Positions 53,993 to 63,538 of a stretch of 64,000 bases of DNA are shown here, one piece after another. The translations under genes were made by a program, and so were the position numbers. Position 1 is the stretch's first letter. Each line of letters begins with the position of its first letter. The stretch spans positions 32,540-96,539 of the forward strand of contig NZ_JACJON010000030.1 of assembly GCF_014695585.1 (NCBI RefSeq). The letters run 5' to 3'. Source of the stretch: Microcoleus sp. FACHB-831. GTDB lineage: Bacteria; Cyanobacteriota; Cyanobacteriia; Cyanobacteriales; FACHB-T130. The notes under the pieces were generated by a model. It made no database searches and was not told the origin of the DNA. It saw nothing but the letters and a program-made list of their open reading frames with translations.

Positions 53993-55813
53993 ATGGCTTC
54001 GTTTCGAGATATTCTCAACTACTACCAAAGCTACAGGAGGATTGCACTTTTCAGTATTGCAGCAACTAGCATTTTTGAGATTTTAGATTTATTTGTTCCC
54101 TATATCATTGGACAGATTTTAAATGTTTTGTCAGATAAGCCTGTAGATGGGCTATTGCAAAACGCGATCGCTCGTATTGCCACCCTCACCAATCAGCCTG
54201 TTAATCAGATTTTCTCCCTAACCGTACTGCTAGGATTAACTTTTTTTATTACCGTAGTAAGATCGCCAATTCAGCCTTGGATAAGCTCGTGGTTCCATTG
54301 GGATATTGCGCTGCGATCGCGTCGAGACAATGGGGAAAAAGTCGTCGAAAAAATCCTCACCATGCCTTTAGAGTTTTACGACGAAAACAACCCAGGACGG
54401 ATTGCCGGAAGAGTCGCTAGGGGTCTCGCCAACCACACTTGGAGTTATCCAGACATATCCGGTCAGCTAATACCAAAACTATTTAGGGTGTTGGGTATTG
54501 CTGTAATTATATGGCTGATTCAATGGCAAATCGCTATCTTTTTCCTGGTTTCTTTCATATTAATCCTCAGCTTCAGTCTCACTAAGTTAAGGGAGATTAT
54601 CCAAAGAGAGGAGTTGTTGGATAAATACATGGAAAATACCGAAAGCCGCACTTCAGAACTTATCACGAATATCAAGACAGTCAAAGCTTTTGCAACTGAA
54701 GCTGTAGAACTAAATCGCCAACGGCAACGCTTAGAGCGGGAATTAAAAGTTGTCGAGTATCGCATTCATCTCAGTTACGTTAAACTGGCCACAAAGCAAA
54801 GAGTAGTGGTTCAGGCTTGTGTATTTTTGGTACTAGCTTTTACGGTGTGGGCTACCATAAAAGAGCAAATCTCGCTGGGACATTTTGTAACGATTTTAAC
54901 AGTTGCCAGCATGGCTTACTCAGAGTTGGAACCTATCACCAACCTGGCTGAAATATTTGCCCGTCGTTACGCTTCGATGATTCGGTTTCATGAATTTATG
55001 CACTTGCCCGCCGGAATAGATGCAGGTGGTGTGCTGATGGATTCAGGTGAAACAGCGAAATCCTATAGCTTTACAGGCAAAATAGAGTTTTCAGGGGTAA
55101 GTTTTGGATATGACCGCGATCGCCTAGTCTTAGAAAACATCAATTTGCTAATTGAACCTTATCAAACTGTGGCGTTAGTCGGTCGTTCAGGTTCGGGCAA
55201 ATCTACTTTTGTGAAGTTGCTTTTTAGATATTTTGAACCTACCCAAGGTCGCATCTTAATGGATGGGCAAGACATTCGCCAGCTAGATGTTACTGGCTAT
55301 CGCCGACGGCTGGCAATTGTTCACCAAGAAGTAGATGTTTTCAACGGCACTTTGCTAGATAATCTCACCTACGGCAACCCCAAAGCTACTTTTGAGCAGG
55401 TGCAAGAAGCTTGTCGCATTGCCAGAGTAGATGAAGTTATTCAGCAGTTGCCCCAAGGTTATTACACGCTTGTGGGCGAACGGGGTATGCGATTATCTGG
55501 GGGACAGCGGCAGCGGCTGGGTATTGCTAGGGCGCTGCTGGTAGAGCCAGATGTGTTGATTTTTGATGAAGCCACATCTAGCTTAGATTATGAGTCCGAG
55601 CGCTCGATTCAGCTAGCAATGCGCTCGATTTTGGGTACTCGCACGACGATTGTTATTGCCCACCGACTCAGTACGGTACGGGAAGCAGATAAAATCGTGG
55701 TTCTCGATCGAGGGCGGATAGCCGAAGTGGGTAGCCATGATGAGTTGCTGCGGCGTGAGGGGATTTACCGACGCTTGCACTCGCTGCAAGAAACTGGCGA
55801 ACTGGTCGATTAG
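53993..55813 (+). CDS. ABC transporter, fused membrane and ATP-binding domains (exporter type)
   Basis: A 606-residue half-transporter: six-helix ABC-B-type membrane domain (about 1-330), then the ATPase. Walker A is VGRSGSGKST, the signature LSGGQRQRLGIARAL, Walker B VLIFDEATSSLD, and the H-loop AHRLSTV. It has AGGGGGAG upstream of the ATG. The architecture is that of MsbA/lipid or peptide exporters; it works as a homodimer or with a partner elsewhere. Substrate unknown. Confidence 0.9.
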   Translation: MASFRDILNYYQSYRRIALFSIAATSIFEILDLFVPYIIGQILNVLSDKPVDGLLQNAIARIATLTNQPVNQIFSLTVLLGLTFFITVVRSPIQPWISSWFHWDIALRSRRDNGEKVVEKILTMPLEFYDENNPGRIAGRVARGLANHTWSYPDISGQLIPKLFRVLGIAVIIWLIQWQIAIFFLVSFILILSFSLTKLREIIQREELLDKYMENTESRTSELITNIKTVKAFATEAVELNRQRQRLERELKVVEYRIHLSYVKLATKQRVVVQACVFLVLAFTVWATIKEQISLGHFVTILTVASMAYSELEPITNLAEIFARRYASMIRFHEFMHLPAGIDAGGVLMDSGETAKSYSFTGKIEFSGVSFGYDRDRLVLENINLLIEPYQTVALVGRSGSGKSTFVKLLFRYFEPTQGRILMDGQDIRQLDVTGYRRRLAIVHQEVDVFNGTLLDNLTYGNPKATFEQVQEACRIARVDEVIQQLPQGYYTLVGERGMRLSGGQRQRLGIARALLVEPDVLIFDEATSSLDYESERSIQLAMRSILGTRTTIVIAHRLSTVREADKIVVLDRGRIAEVGSHDELLRREGIYRRLHSLQETGELVD

Positions 55814-55938
55814 GTGTCTTCTAGTTCTGGGAGGGTGATAATTTGGCGTTTAAGGAGGGGCGATCGCTCCCTTCTAACTCCCCTAGTTCTTGCCCCGCGC
55901 CAGTTTTGCGTATCGTCAAAAAAACTTTTGAAAATATT

Positions 55939-55966
55939 TTGACTTTTATAACTGTTGTGCTACTAT
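55939..55966 (+). promoter_or_regulatory. Predicted sigma70-type promoter of tRNA-Tyr
   Basis: TTGACT (55939-55944), 16-base spacer, TACTAT (55961-55966), located 20 bases before the mature tRNA 5' end. Confidence 0.6.
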
Positions 55967-55985
55967 TAATATTCGTGGACGAAAT

Positions 55986-56071
55986 GGGTCGATGCCCGAG
56001 TGGTTAATGGGGGCGGACTGTAAATCCGCTGGCTTGCGCCTACGCTGGTTCAAATCCAGCTCGGCCCACCA
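55986..56071 (+). tRNA. tRNA-Tyr(GUA)
   Basis: Class II cloverleaf of 86 nt: acceptor GGGTCGA/TCGGCCC, anticodon loop CTGTAAA (GUA), long variable arm, T-arm CTGG TTCAAAT CCAG, and an encoded ACCA end. It lies 66 bases before tRNA-Thr; the two are probably co-transcribed. Confidence 0.96.
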
Positions 56072-56137
56072 CGAAACAAGTAACAAGTAGAAAGTAGGAA
56101 TTATTGATTTCGCCTTTGTACTTTTGACTTGTTTAGC

Positions 56138-56209
56138 GCCTGTGTAGCTCAGTGGTAGAGCACTTCATTGGTAATGAAGAGGTCACGAGTTCAATCCTCG
56201 TCATAGGCT
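56138..56209 (+). tRNA. tRNA-Thr(GGU)
   Basis: 72-nt cloverleaf: acceptor GCCTGTG/CATAGGC, D-arm GTAGCTCAGTGGTAGAGC, anticodon stem TTCAT/ATGAA around TGGTA with anticodon GGU, T-arm ACGAG TTCAATC CTCGT. No encoded CCA. Confidence 0.95.
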
Positions 56210-56724
56210 TTTAATAATTATTACAGAGCGGTATCATTCCTGCTAGGGATAAGTTTTATCCAGCCTGATTTGATACGCAAAACTATCTCATAATTTTGTG
56301 CAGACAAGTGATTTTGCCTGTACAAATTTGGCTTATCTTTTTCGTTTAATAATTCCAAATATCTTTATAGATTGGCTTCAAAGCTTTGTTAGCCCAGTAG
56401 GTAGGTGATATGTTTCTAGCTAGGGCTTGGTTTTATGTAGCAACTACCAAGTTGGGTTGAGTAATAAACTATTTCATTGGGCAGGTAAATGCCCTAAAAG
56501 TAAAAATTATCTGGTTATTACTTCTTTGGTTGGATGCTGTGGGATGTTTCCCTAACTGTTTGTATCGTTGGCTTATTTAGGTAGGCTAGGAATTGCTAGC
56601 TAGGGAGGGCGATCGCTTATAAATCAGGCAGAACTAATTTTGTTAGCGAAGCAACGACGAAGCCTTCTATCAGCCTGCCATCGTAATCTGTACAAGGGCA
56701 AGAGGGCTTGATATGTAGGTAGTA
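56210..56724. other. Intergenic stretch of 515 bases between tRNA genes
   Basis: No coding frame is seen. It is AT-rich with GGTAGGTG/CTAGCTAGGG-like short motifs and a HIP1 site near 56609. GGGCAGGTAAATGCCC (near 56478-56493) forms a small hairpin. A small RNA here is possible but not shown. Confidence 0.45.
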
Positions 56725-56798
56725 CGGGTACGGCAGGACTCGAACCTGCGGCAGGCGGATTAGAAATCCGCTACTCTATCCAACTGAGTTACGCACCC
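56725..56798 (-). tRNA. tRNA-Arg(UCU)
   Basis: 74-nt cloverleaf on the minus strand: acceptor GGGTGCG/CGTACCC, D-arm TAACTCAGTTGGATAGAGTA, anticodon stem GCGGA/TCCGC with loop TTTCTAA (UCU), T-arm GCAGG TTCGAGT CCTGC. No encoded CCA. Confidence 0.95.
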
Positions 56799-57097
56799 AG
56801 ATAAACAGGGTTAATCTGAGACAAACTTTATATTACATTGTATCTGTGCATAAAGCAGCAAGCAAGTCAGAATTATAGACGTTTACACCACATTAAGAGC
56901 AAGCAGCTTAAAGGTTCGATGTACACTAAAAACCAACAGGGTGAGACGTTAGCTAGGATAATGTGATATTCAAGGCGATCGCTGCGTCTAGTCTAGCCCA
57001 GCACTAGCATTCTGCACTTTAAGTGCGCCAGTTGCCCCGCGATCGCAATAACTCAGCAGAACCCCCGGCCCCCTGTCAGGAGTCATTTACCAGCGCC

Positions 57098-57757
57098 ATG
57101 TTTATTCTGAAACGGCAGGATGTTGAAATTTCTAGCATTCAGCACCCGACACGGGAGCAACAGATCCCCATTCTCAATTATCAGGGGCAAACATTTCGCT
57201 TGATTAGCGTATTTGCGGCTAATCAAGCAGAAGAAGCCAAAGCCTTCTGGCGGGATCTTACTGATAACCGTGGCAAAGCGTGCGTCCTGCTCGAAGAGCC
57301 GGATCGCTACAGCGTCTGGGGCAAAATCCGTCTAGATCAGCTGGCGGCGGAAGCCAGTAACGACAGCAAAATACAACCGTTAACCCAAGCTTGTTTATTG
57401 CTGTTGCAAGCAGTCTACATGGATATTGAAGACCTATTGGGAGCCAGACAAGCAGGATTATTTCAGAAAGATCTTGTCGAAATCTTGCGAAAGTGGAACT
57501 TTCCTGGAGGCGATACACCGTCAGCGGTAAACTCTTTGCTAACAATGGATCCGCTCAGCAGCTTACAGGTTCCCCCTTGGGAGGAACATCATCTGATAAC
57601 CCTGTTGCAAGAAATTCATAGGCTGGGAAAAGGATATTTTGGCAATACCAACTTTGCACAGGGAGTAAGCGATACATTACAAGATATGCCCGGGGGCGAT
57701 CGCGCTCAGTTTATAGACTGGTTAAAGCAAACAGCTCTGGGTAAGCTCTGGCGATAA
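57098..57757 (+). CDS. Npun_F0813-type conserved cyanobacterial protein
   Basis: Start at ATG 57098 (MFILKRQDVEISSIQHP); the frame is open from 57023 but the extra 25 residues look non-coding. The 219-residue soluble protein contains NYQGQTFRLISVFAANQAEEAKAFWRDLTDNRGKACVLLEEP, a segment I recognise from the Npun_F0813 family of conserved cyanobacterial proteins. No catalytic motif. It is followed 145 bp later by a membrane protein and an HTH protein in the same direction. Confidence 0.7.
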   Translation: MFILKRQDVEISSIQHPTREQQIPILNYQGQTFRLISVFAANQAEEAKAFWRDLTDNRGKACVLLEEPDRYSVWGKIRLDQLAAEASNDSKIQPLTQACLLLLQAVYMDIEDLLGARQAGLFQKDLVEILRKWNFPGGDTPSAVNSLLTMDPLSSLQVPPWEEHHLITLLQEIHRLGKGYFGNTNFAQGVSDTLQDMPGGDRAQFIDWLKQTALGKLWR

Positions 57758-57902
57758 CCTACAAAATGTTTAAAAGTATGCCATTGCAGGCTGTGGTTAT
57801 GCGATACTTGCAATGTGCTTGCGGCTAATTGTTCAGCCCTAATCCAATTTTTGCAGATTTGCCTTTCTGCTGTCGTCGCTAGCTATCGATTCGGGGAATT
57901 AT

Positions 57903-58964
57903 ATGAGCAGTTCTGTGGACAAGTCATCCGGTTCTCAATCCCCCATGTTGGGTCAGATCGTCGTCTATGCGGGGATTGCTTGGGCTGTGCTAGCGCTTTT
58001 GTTCTTTCTGCTGTTTAGCATCTCAGTGCCAGGTGAAGATCCACCGCTTTGGTACCGTATTGGTACTTACATATTTGAAGAGGTAGCCTTCCTGGGAGGC
58101 GCGATACTGTGTTTTAGAAATTGGCAAAGCCCTCAGATTGCCAGCGGACGGAATGTTTGGCTGGGAATTGGTCTGGGGATGCTGTCATACTTTCTAGGAA
58201 ACTTGCTGTTTTGCTGGTGGGAGCTTTATTGGGGTTTAGATCCCGCCGTGTCATTGGGAGATCTATTTTTCGTAGCTTTCTATCTGTTTCTCGGCTGGGG
58301 AATGATTTTAGCGGTTCTGCCCAGACGCCTGAATCTAGAAAACAAACAGTGGGTAATCGTCGGAGCGATCGCCTCAGTTGCAATTGCTCTAGCTGTCTGG
58401 CTTTCTCTTGCCTCGCCCGCGGATTCAGAAGAAACCAGCGTTCCGCCCTCAAAGCCACCAATTGCACAAGTATCCCCAGCAACACAACCAAAAACAACTG
58501 CTCCCCCCAAAAAAGCACCGACACTGAAAGCAACCCCTAAAGCAGGGGCCTCTGCACAGACAAAACCCCCAGCATCTAAGCCGCCTGCGGAAACTGCACC
58601 CAAAAATCCGCCCCCAGGTTGGGTATTATCCCTCGAAGACAATCTCAAACCGCTAGCAAAGCCAGTAAGTTTCTTCTACATTATTTGTGATGTCGTTCTC
58701 CTGATTATTGCCGCCACCCTATTGTTAGCATTTTGGGGCGGGCGTTTTTCTCAGTCCTGGAGGATGATTGCAGCGGCAGCGTTTTCGTTCTACATTGCAG
58801 ATATGTGGTTTAAATACGCTACCGATCATATTCCTGACTACCAAAGTGGGTTTATACTAGAAGTCTTTTGGGTCTTCAGCGGCGTTTTGTTTGCCGTCGG
58901 TGCTGCCCTCGAATACGATACCTCCATCCGTTCCAACCGCCGTGGTGCGCGCAAACGGGCATAG
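57903..58964 (+). CDS. Conserved multi-pass membrane protein with Pro-rich loop
   Basis: 353 residues. Several transmembrane segments (VVYAGIAWAVLALLFFLLF; WLGIGLGMLSYFLGNLLFCWW; LFFVAFYLFLGWGMILAVLP; WVIVGAIASVAIALAVWL) are followed by a 65-residue Pro/Lys/Thr-rich loop (about 175-240) and three more (FFYIICDVVLLIIAATLLLAFW; MIAAAAFSFYIADMWFKYA; ILEVFWVFSGVLFAVGAAL). The fold is reminiscent of membrane parts of bacterial sensory proteins, but no signalling domain is attached. Its stop is 12 bp before the next gene, implying one transcript. Confidence 0.65.
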   Translation: MSSSVDKSSGSQSPMLGQIVVYAGIAWAVLALLFFLLFSISVPGEDPPLWYRIGTYIFEEVAFLGGAILCFRNWQSPQIASGRNVWLGIGLGMLSYFLGNLLFCWWELYWGLDPAVSLGDLFFVAFYLFLGWGMILAVLPRRLNLENKQWVIVGAIASVAIALAVWLSLASPADSEETSVPPSKPPIAQVSPATQPKTTAPPKKAPTLKATPKAGASAQTKPPASKPPAETAPKNPPPGWVLSLEDNLKPLAKPVSFFYIICDVVLLIIAATLLLAFWGGRFSQSWRMIAAAAFSFYIADMWFKYATDHIPDYQSGFILEVFWVFSGVLFAVGAALEYDTSIRSNRRGARKRA

Positions 58965-58976
58965 CAACTTTGTGGC

Positions 58977-59975
58977 ATGAGTCCTAGAAAACTCTCTGAT
59001 TCAGACAAGCGCGACATCCTCAACCTGTATCGAGAGCCAGAAGAGACTACCTCTACCCTGGCTGTTCGCTACAATGTCAGTAGCTCAACGATTAGCCGCC
59101 TCCTAAAGAGTCGGTTAGTTGAGCAAGAATATGAAGCGCTAATACAGCAAAAACGCTCTAGTCGCGGCCAAAACAGCGTTGACGACGACGAAGCAGATAC
59201 AGACGATCTAGTAGAGGTCGAGTCAGAATCTGGCTTGGAAGAGGCAACCCCTGAACCTGAACGTCGGGTGCGGAAGCGATTGTCTTCTTCTGCTCAGGAA
59301 ACTTCTCCTAATCTACTTCCAGCTTCTTTTTCCTTAGATGAGGAAGAAACGGCCAGAAGAGAGGAAAATTTCATAGCCGCCCTCAATCAAGATGTTGCAA
59401 GCGAGGCGACAGAACCCGAACTGCAACCAAGCAACGTTCCTAACTCTCTAGCGGCTAACAACTTAGAGTTGTTGCAGGATAATTACCGTGCAGAAGCTAG
59501 CGTCTTAAAAGAGATGCTAGGAGAAGACCTAGCCGATTTAGACGATGAGGAACAAGACGACGACGACTTAGAAGATGGGGATGAAGAAGACTGGGAAGAC
59601 GATCTGCCTGATGCAGACAGTCATTCTGGGCTAAAAATTATTCCCCGAGAAAGCCGCGCTAACGTTCAAGTTTTACCCTTGTCTCAAGCCTCCCTTCCTA
59701 AAATATGCTATTTGGTAGTAGACCGAACAGCAGAGTTGATCGTGCGACCTCTCAAAGAGTTCAGCGATCTAGGAAAAATTCCTGCTGAAGAAGTTCAGCA
59801 GAAAACTTTGCCCGTATTCGACAATCACAGAGTAGCCCGGCGTTTTTCCAACCGCGCCCAGCGAGTGATTAAAGTTCCCGATGGCAAGATGCTCCAGAAA
59901 ACTTGTTCGCAGCTGCAAGCCAAAGGAATTACCCGCTTACTTATAGATGGTCAGGTCTATTCGTTGTTACTGTAG
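58977..59975 (+). CDS. HTH protein with transposase-like DNA-binding domain and acidic middle
   Basis: 332 residues. The N-terminus (LSDSDKRDILNLYREPEETT, then STLAVRYNVSSSTISRLLKS) is a homeodomain-like HTH of the transposase/Hin type. A long Asp/Glu-rich middle (about 60-215) follows. The C-terminal 100 residues (PKICYLVVDRTAELIVRPLKEF, FDNHRVARRFSNRAQRVIKVPDG) are well ordered. There is no DDE catalytic core, so it is not a transposase but a domesticated or regulatory DNA-binding protein; similar proteins are conserved in cyanobacteria. It follows the membrane protein by 12 bp. Confidence 0.65.
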   Translation: MSPRKLSDSDKRDILNLYREPEETTSTLAVRYNVSSSTISRLLKSRLVEQEYEALIQQKRSSRGQNSVDDDEADTDDLVEVESESGLEEATPEPERRVRKRLSSSAQETSPNLLPASFSLDEEETARREENFIAALNQDVASEATEPELQPSNVPNSLAANNLELLQDNYRAEASVLKEMLGEDLADLDDEEQDDDDLEDGDEEDWEDDLPDADSHSGLKIIPRESRANVQVLPLSQASLPKICYLVVDRTAELIVRPLKEFSDLGKIPAEEVQQKTLPVFDNHRVARRFSNRAQRVIKVPDGKMLQKTCSQLQAKGITRLLIDGQVYSLLL

Positions 59976-60672
59976 TTAGTAGTTAGTGGTTAGTGAGTAG
60001 TAGCAAATAAAAACTAAAAACTAACGCTAACTACTAACAAACAATAAAAAAGCGTTTTACCAGACTGGCACCAATTAAAGTCAGGCTTGGTTAAACCAGG
60101 TATTACCTTACAAAAATATATATATTCCCCTTTGAGGGATTTTTTCGTTCAGCCTTTCGCCAAAGGTGGCAACAGGCGAATGCTAAACCAGAATTACCTT
60201 AATTTTTCTTAATAATATACGCTAGCAAAGTGACATTCCAGCCGTAGCGCCTGGAAAAACTTACCTTGCTGGTGCGGATGCAATCCAACAGCAGCATATT
60301 CAAGCTTATAACTGAATCGACGCCAGAAGCGTTACTTCGTGTACTCAGAGGACTTTGCAAGCTTTAGAGGCTAGTTTTGTTTTTGGGGAATAGTTAATTT
60401 TAGGCGGGAAAGTCTGCACTGCTCCTTTAAATCTGTGAATTTAGCACCAGACGGGCAAACCCCCAAAATTGTTGATTTGGACATCCTTCGATCCAGGTGA
60501 TTAGGTATTAGCCAAGAATAATTTCTTTTTCTTCCACCTAAAAAGTTGATTAGAAATACTAATTTGGGTACTTTAAAGATAGGATCAAAATTGCTGAATT
60601 CTAACCAGTGTTTGTTCAATTTTGAACAATTTAAACAAAATAATAATTATTATTAAGTGGAGCTTGAACGAG
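59976..60672. other. Intergenic stretch of about 700 bases
   Basis: No supported gene: a minus-strand 82-codon frame (60371-60619) has no recognisable product. Just after the HTH gene, TTAGTAGTTAGTGGTTAGTG and the inverted AACTAAAAACTAACGCTAAC/TACTAAC make a spacer-repeat hairpin (about 59974-60040). A poly-T run near 60139 follows TCCCCTTTGAGGGA. Confidence 0.5.
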
Positions 60673-61575
60673 ATGGAAGTAAGCTATCTACTCAACCTTT
60701 ACGAAGCTGGAGAAAGAAACTTTGCTGGGGTTGACCTCAGCGGAGCAGATTTGAGGGGAGTTACGCTAATCGGCGTCAATCTCACGGGCGCTAATTTCAG
60801 GGGAGCCAATCTCAGTAGGGCTTTTTTAACTAAGTCAGATTTGAGCGGCGCTATGCTGAACTGGGCGGATTTAAGTTTTGTAAAACTCAGCGAAGGCAAA
60901 CTGGTAGATGCAGACTTGACTAAAGCTAACCTAAGCGGAGCTTTCCTGGTGAAGTCAAAACTACCGGGGGCAAAAATGAGCGGTGCAAATCTAGCCAATG
61001 CTAACCTCCGCTCGGCTAACTTGTGGGGTGCTAATCTGTGCAGCGGGAATCTGCAACAAATCAACTTGCGGGAAGCTAATCTTAGTGGCGTCAACTTGAG
61101 TTGGGCTAATTTGTGCGGAGCAAGGCTGAGTGGCGCGAGGCTGTATGGGGCTTCATTAAATGGCACCAATTTCAGTAGGGCTTTCTTAAAGGGATTAGAC
61201 CTGAGTGGAGTCGATTTACAGGGGGTAAACCTCAGTGGGGCTAAAATGAGTGGCGCTAAACTAGAAGGCGCTAACTTAATAGGAGCGGATTTGAGGGAAG
61301 CAACGATGCGTCTAGTGAATCTAAAAGGGGCAGACTTGACAGGAGCAAATCTGGCAGGGGCTTGCCTTGCAGAGGCCAATTTGACCTGGACGATACTTAG
61401 CAAAGCGGATCTTAGCGGCGCCGACTTGAACGATGCGACGCTGAGCGGCGCAAATTTTGATGGTGCTAGGATTGATGGCGATATCCGGCCTGATTCGGCG
61501 CAACAATTTTTCTACTCAGGGACAAGTAGTAATGCGATACCTTTTGGAGAAGCGGCGGGAGCAATGGTTGGGTGA
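60673..61575 (+). CDS. Pentapeptide-repeat protein
   Basis: Start at ATG 60673 (MEVSYLLNLYEAGERNF). From residue 20 to about 280 almost the whole protein consists of A(D/N)LxG pentapeptides (GVDLSGADLRGVTLIGVNL..., etc.), predicted to form a right-handed quadrilateral beta-helix. There is no signal peptide or catalytic domain. Pentapeptide proteins in cyanobacteria are numerous and mostly of unknown role; some mimic DNA. The antisense frame at 60699-61403 is a shadow of the repeats. Confidence 0.85.
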   Translation: MEVSYLLNLYEAGERNFAGVDLSGADLRGVTLIGVNLTGANFRGANLSRAFLTKSDLSGAMLNWADLSFVKLSEGKLVDADLTKANLSGAFLVKSKLPGAKMSGANLANANLRSANLWGANLCSGNLQQINLREANLSGVNLSWANLCGARLSGARLYGASLNGTNFSRAFLKGLDLSGVDLQGVNLSGAKMSGAKLEGANLIGADLREATMRLVNLKGADLTGANLAGACLAEANLTWTILSKADLSGADLNDATLSGANFDGARIDGDIRPDSAQQFFYSGTSSNAIPFGEAAGAMVG

Positions 61576-61622
61576 GAGCGATCGCGAGGGGCGCATATCG
61601 ATGAGGAACAGGGCTGTAAGCA

Positions 61623-61964
61623 ATGGATAAGCATTCTGCTACAACTGGCTACGGCGTAGTGTTGGTGACAGCTTCCTCGCGGCAAGAGGCGGAGGCGATC
61701 GCTGAAGCTTTAATTAATTCTCACCTAGCTGCTTGTGTCAACCTGTTTCCTGTCCATTCTATTTACACATGGCAAGGAAAGGTTAACTCGGAAGAAGAGT
61801 GGCAGCTGATAATTAAAACTGACTTAGCGCAATTTCCTACTCTGGAAGCTAAGATTCGACAATTGCACTCATATGAAGTACCAGAAATAATTGCTCTGCC
61901 AATTTTGGCAGGCTCTGAGCCATACTTACAGTGGATTTCAGAGCAAGTTAGCGGTAATGAGTAA
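61623..61964 (+). CDS. cutA: Divalent-cation tolerance protein CutA
   Basis: A 113-residue homotrimeric PII-like protein. Recognisable family segments: VVLVTASSRQEAEAIAEALI, AACVNLFPVHSIYTWQGKV, EWQLIIKTD and HSYEVPEIIALPILAGSEPYLQWI. Cyanobacterial CutA is linked to copper/divalent ion tolerance, though the mechanism is uncertain. It follows the pentapeptide gene by 47 bp and may share its transcript. Confidence 0.92.
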   Translation: MDKHSATTGYGVVLVTASSRQEAEAIAEALINSHLAACVNLFPVHSIYTWQGKVNSEEEWQLIIKTDLAQFPTLEAKIRQLHSYEVPEIIALPILAGSEPYLQWISEQVSGNE

Positions 61965-61991
61965 TTGGGAATGACAATGAACAATGAATAT

Positions 61992-62936
61992 TTAATCGTT
62001 TTTCATTGCTGAGTTTAAACGTCTTGCCAAGTAAATAATGTCATCTTTTCTAGCAATTTGATCTATCCATTCTTGAGGAATGTTGTTAACGCCGTAATAA
62101 ATGCCAGCTAAACCGCCAGTGACAGCAGCGGTAGTATCGGTATCGCCGCCAAGATTCACAGCTTTGAGTACTGCTTCCCGATATGAGGAGGTATTCAAGA
62201 AACACCAAAGCGCAGCCTCTAGGGTATTAATAACATAGCCGTTGGAATTAATTGATTCTTCTGGCAAACTGGAAATATCTCCGCTGAAAACTCTTTCAAA
62301 ATGCGGCCTTTCATTAGCGTATACGTCTTGGGAATAAATTTCGCGGGCATTTTGTATACCTTGGAGATAGGCAGACTTTGGAGCTGAATCATTCAATAGA
62401 CAAACGGCAATACTGATATAGATTCCGCAGGCTATTTGGCATCTTAGATGAGCGTGAGTAATTGAAGAAACGTTGTGTACGCGCTCAATTAGTTGAGAAA
62501 AATCTAGATTTTTGTGGTAATAAGCAAGGGGTAATATTCGCATCAACGAACCATTGCCATTACTATGTTCATCCTTACCACCAGCCTCTAGAGGTGGAAC
62601 GCCTTGTTTGAGACGTTCGATAGCTTTTGCTGTAGAGTTGCCAATGTCGAAAAGATTGCCGTGCGGAGTCCAGTAGTTGTCGCTGTACCAGCGGCAGAAA
62701 GAATCTGCGATCGCATCTAATGAAAACCCCCAGCACATAGAATCTGCCAAGCAGAAGGTAAGAGAGCTATCATCTGACCAAGTACCAGGGGGTTGATTAT
62801 AAGTTCCGTAGCCGAACATAGTTTCTACTGGCGAGCTTACCCGGTCGGCTCGACTGCTGAACTCTACGGGGACGCCCAAGGCGTCAGCCACACACACGCC
62901 CATCAATCCTGCCAGGGTTTTAGAGTCGCTTTGCAT
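61992..62936 (-). CDS. ADP-ribosylglycohydrolase family protein
   Basis: Start at ATG 62936 (MQSDSKTLAGLMGVCVADALG); an alternative is 62954. The enzyme removes ADP-ribose from proteins or related conjugates. Metal/substrate motifs are MGVCVADALGVPVEF (Asp replaces the more usual Gly-Asp pair partly), TWSDDSSLT, GNGSLMRILPLA and the C-terminal NLGGDTDTTAAVTGGLAGIYYG, which provides the Mg2+-binding acidic cluster. DraG/ARH3-type fold. About 315 residues. It converges with cutA. Substrate unknown. Confidence 0.85.
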   Translation of the reverse strand: MQSDSKTLAGLMGVCVADALGVPVEFSSRADRVSSPVETMFGYGTYNQPPGTWSDDSSLTFCLADSMCWGFSLDAIADSFCRWYSDNYWTPHGNLFDIGNSTAKAIERLKQGVPPLEAGGKDEHSNGNGSLMRILPLAYYHKNLDFSQLIERVHNVSSITHAHLRCQIACGIYISIAVCLLNDSAPKSAYLQGIQNAREIYSQDVYANERPHFERVFSGDISSLPEESINSNGYVINTLEAALWCFLNTSSYREAVLKAVNLGGDTDTTAAVTGGLAGIYYGVNNIPQEWIDQIARKDDIIYLARRLNSAMKND

Positions 62937-63060
62937 AATTTTAGTTACCTCCACATCAAGAAACTGATGATTTCAGGGTAATAAGCGCGATCGCTACCCT
63001 TGTGAGCATGCCTTATCGCGGCGGGATAGTAGCTGATACGCGCATCCGCCGCTATAGCCT

Positions 63061-63116
63061 GTTATATCAATCAATTTGGATTAATCCCAAATGCTTGCGT
63101 CCAAAATTGATATAAC
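63061..63116. repeat. Inverted repeat upstream of the MlaE-like relic
   Basis: GTTATATCAATCAATTTGGA and TCCAAAATTGATATAAC are near-perfect complements (a 3-base bulge), spaced 19 bases apart, just before the truncated permease gene. It could be an operator, hairpin leader or end of a small element. Confidence 0.65.
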
Positions 63117-63163
63117 GCGCCTTTATTTTGGTTAGAAATATGGTCTACGGCGATGCCTAATTT

Positions 63164-63538
63164 ATGCCGCACTTTAAACCTAATGACAACTTGCAATATC
63201 GGTGGTTTTTTCGTTTTGCAGCCGCGTTACTACTCGTAGGTCAAGTATTGGTGCGTTTGCTAAAAGGCAGAATACCTCGATACCGCCATGTTATCGAATA
63301 CATGGCAATGGTGGGACCTGATTCCCTGATGGTGGTTCTACTGACTAATGGCTTTGGAGGAATGATTTTTACCCTTCAAATGGGACGAGAGTTTAGCCGT
63401 TTGGGGTTAACCAACTTTGTGGGAGGAATTTTTGCGCTAGCTTTTTGCCCCGAACTGGCTCCGATTGTAACTACCAGTATTGTCGCAGGACAAGTCGGTT
63501 CTGCTTTTGCTGCTGAAATTGGAGCGATGCGGCCTTGA
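63164..63538 (+). pseudogene. Truncated MlaE-type (Ycf63/lipid ABC) permease
   Basis: The 124-codon frame matches the N-terminal half of MlaE-family permeases: FAAALLLVGQVLVRLLKGRI, VGPDSLMVVLLTNGFGGMIF, and GQVGSAFAAEIGAMR. Intact proteins continue VTEQIDALYML and reach about 250 residues; here the codons after AMR are CCT and TGA. The rest of the gene is not in the remaining window. It is a truncated gene, broken exactly at the family's most conserved segment. Confidence 0.8.

Noticed and set aside
60371..60619. 82-codon minus-strand frame in the long spacer
   Set aside because: No recognisable domain or ribosome binding site; AT-rich composition unlike neighbours.
60699..61403. 234-codon antisense frame over the pentapeptide gene
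   Set aside because: It is the mirror of the repeated codons of the plus-strand protein, with low-complexity LAPLKLAP-type output and no start signal.
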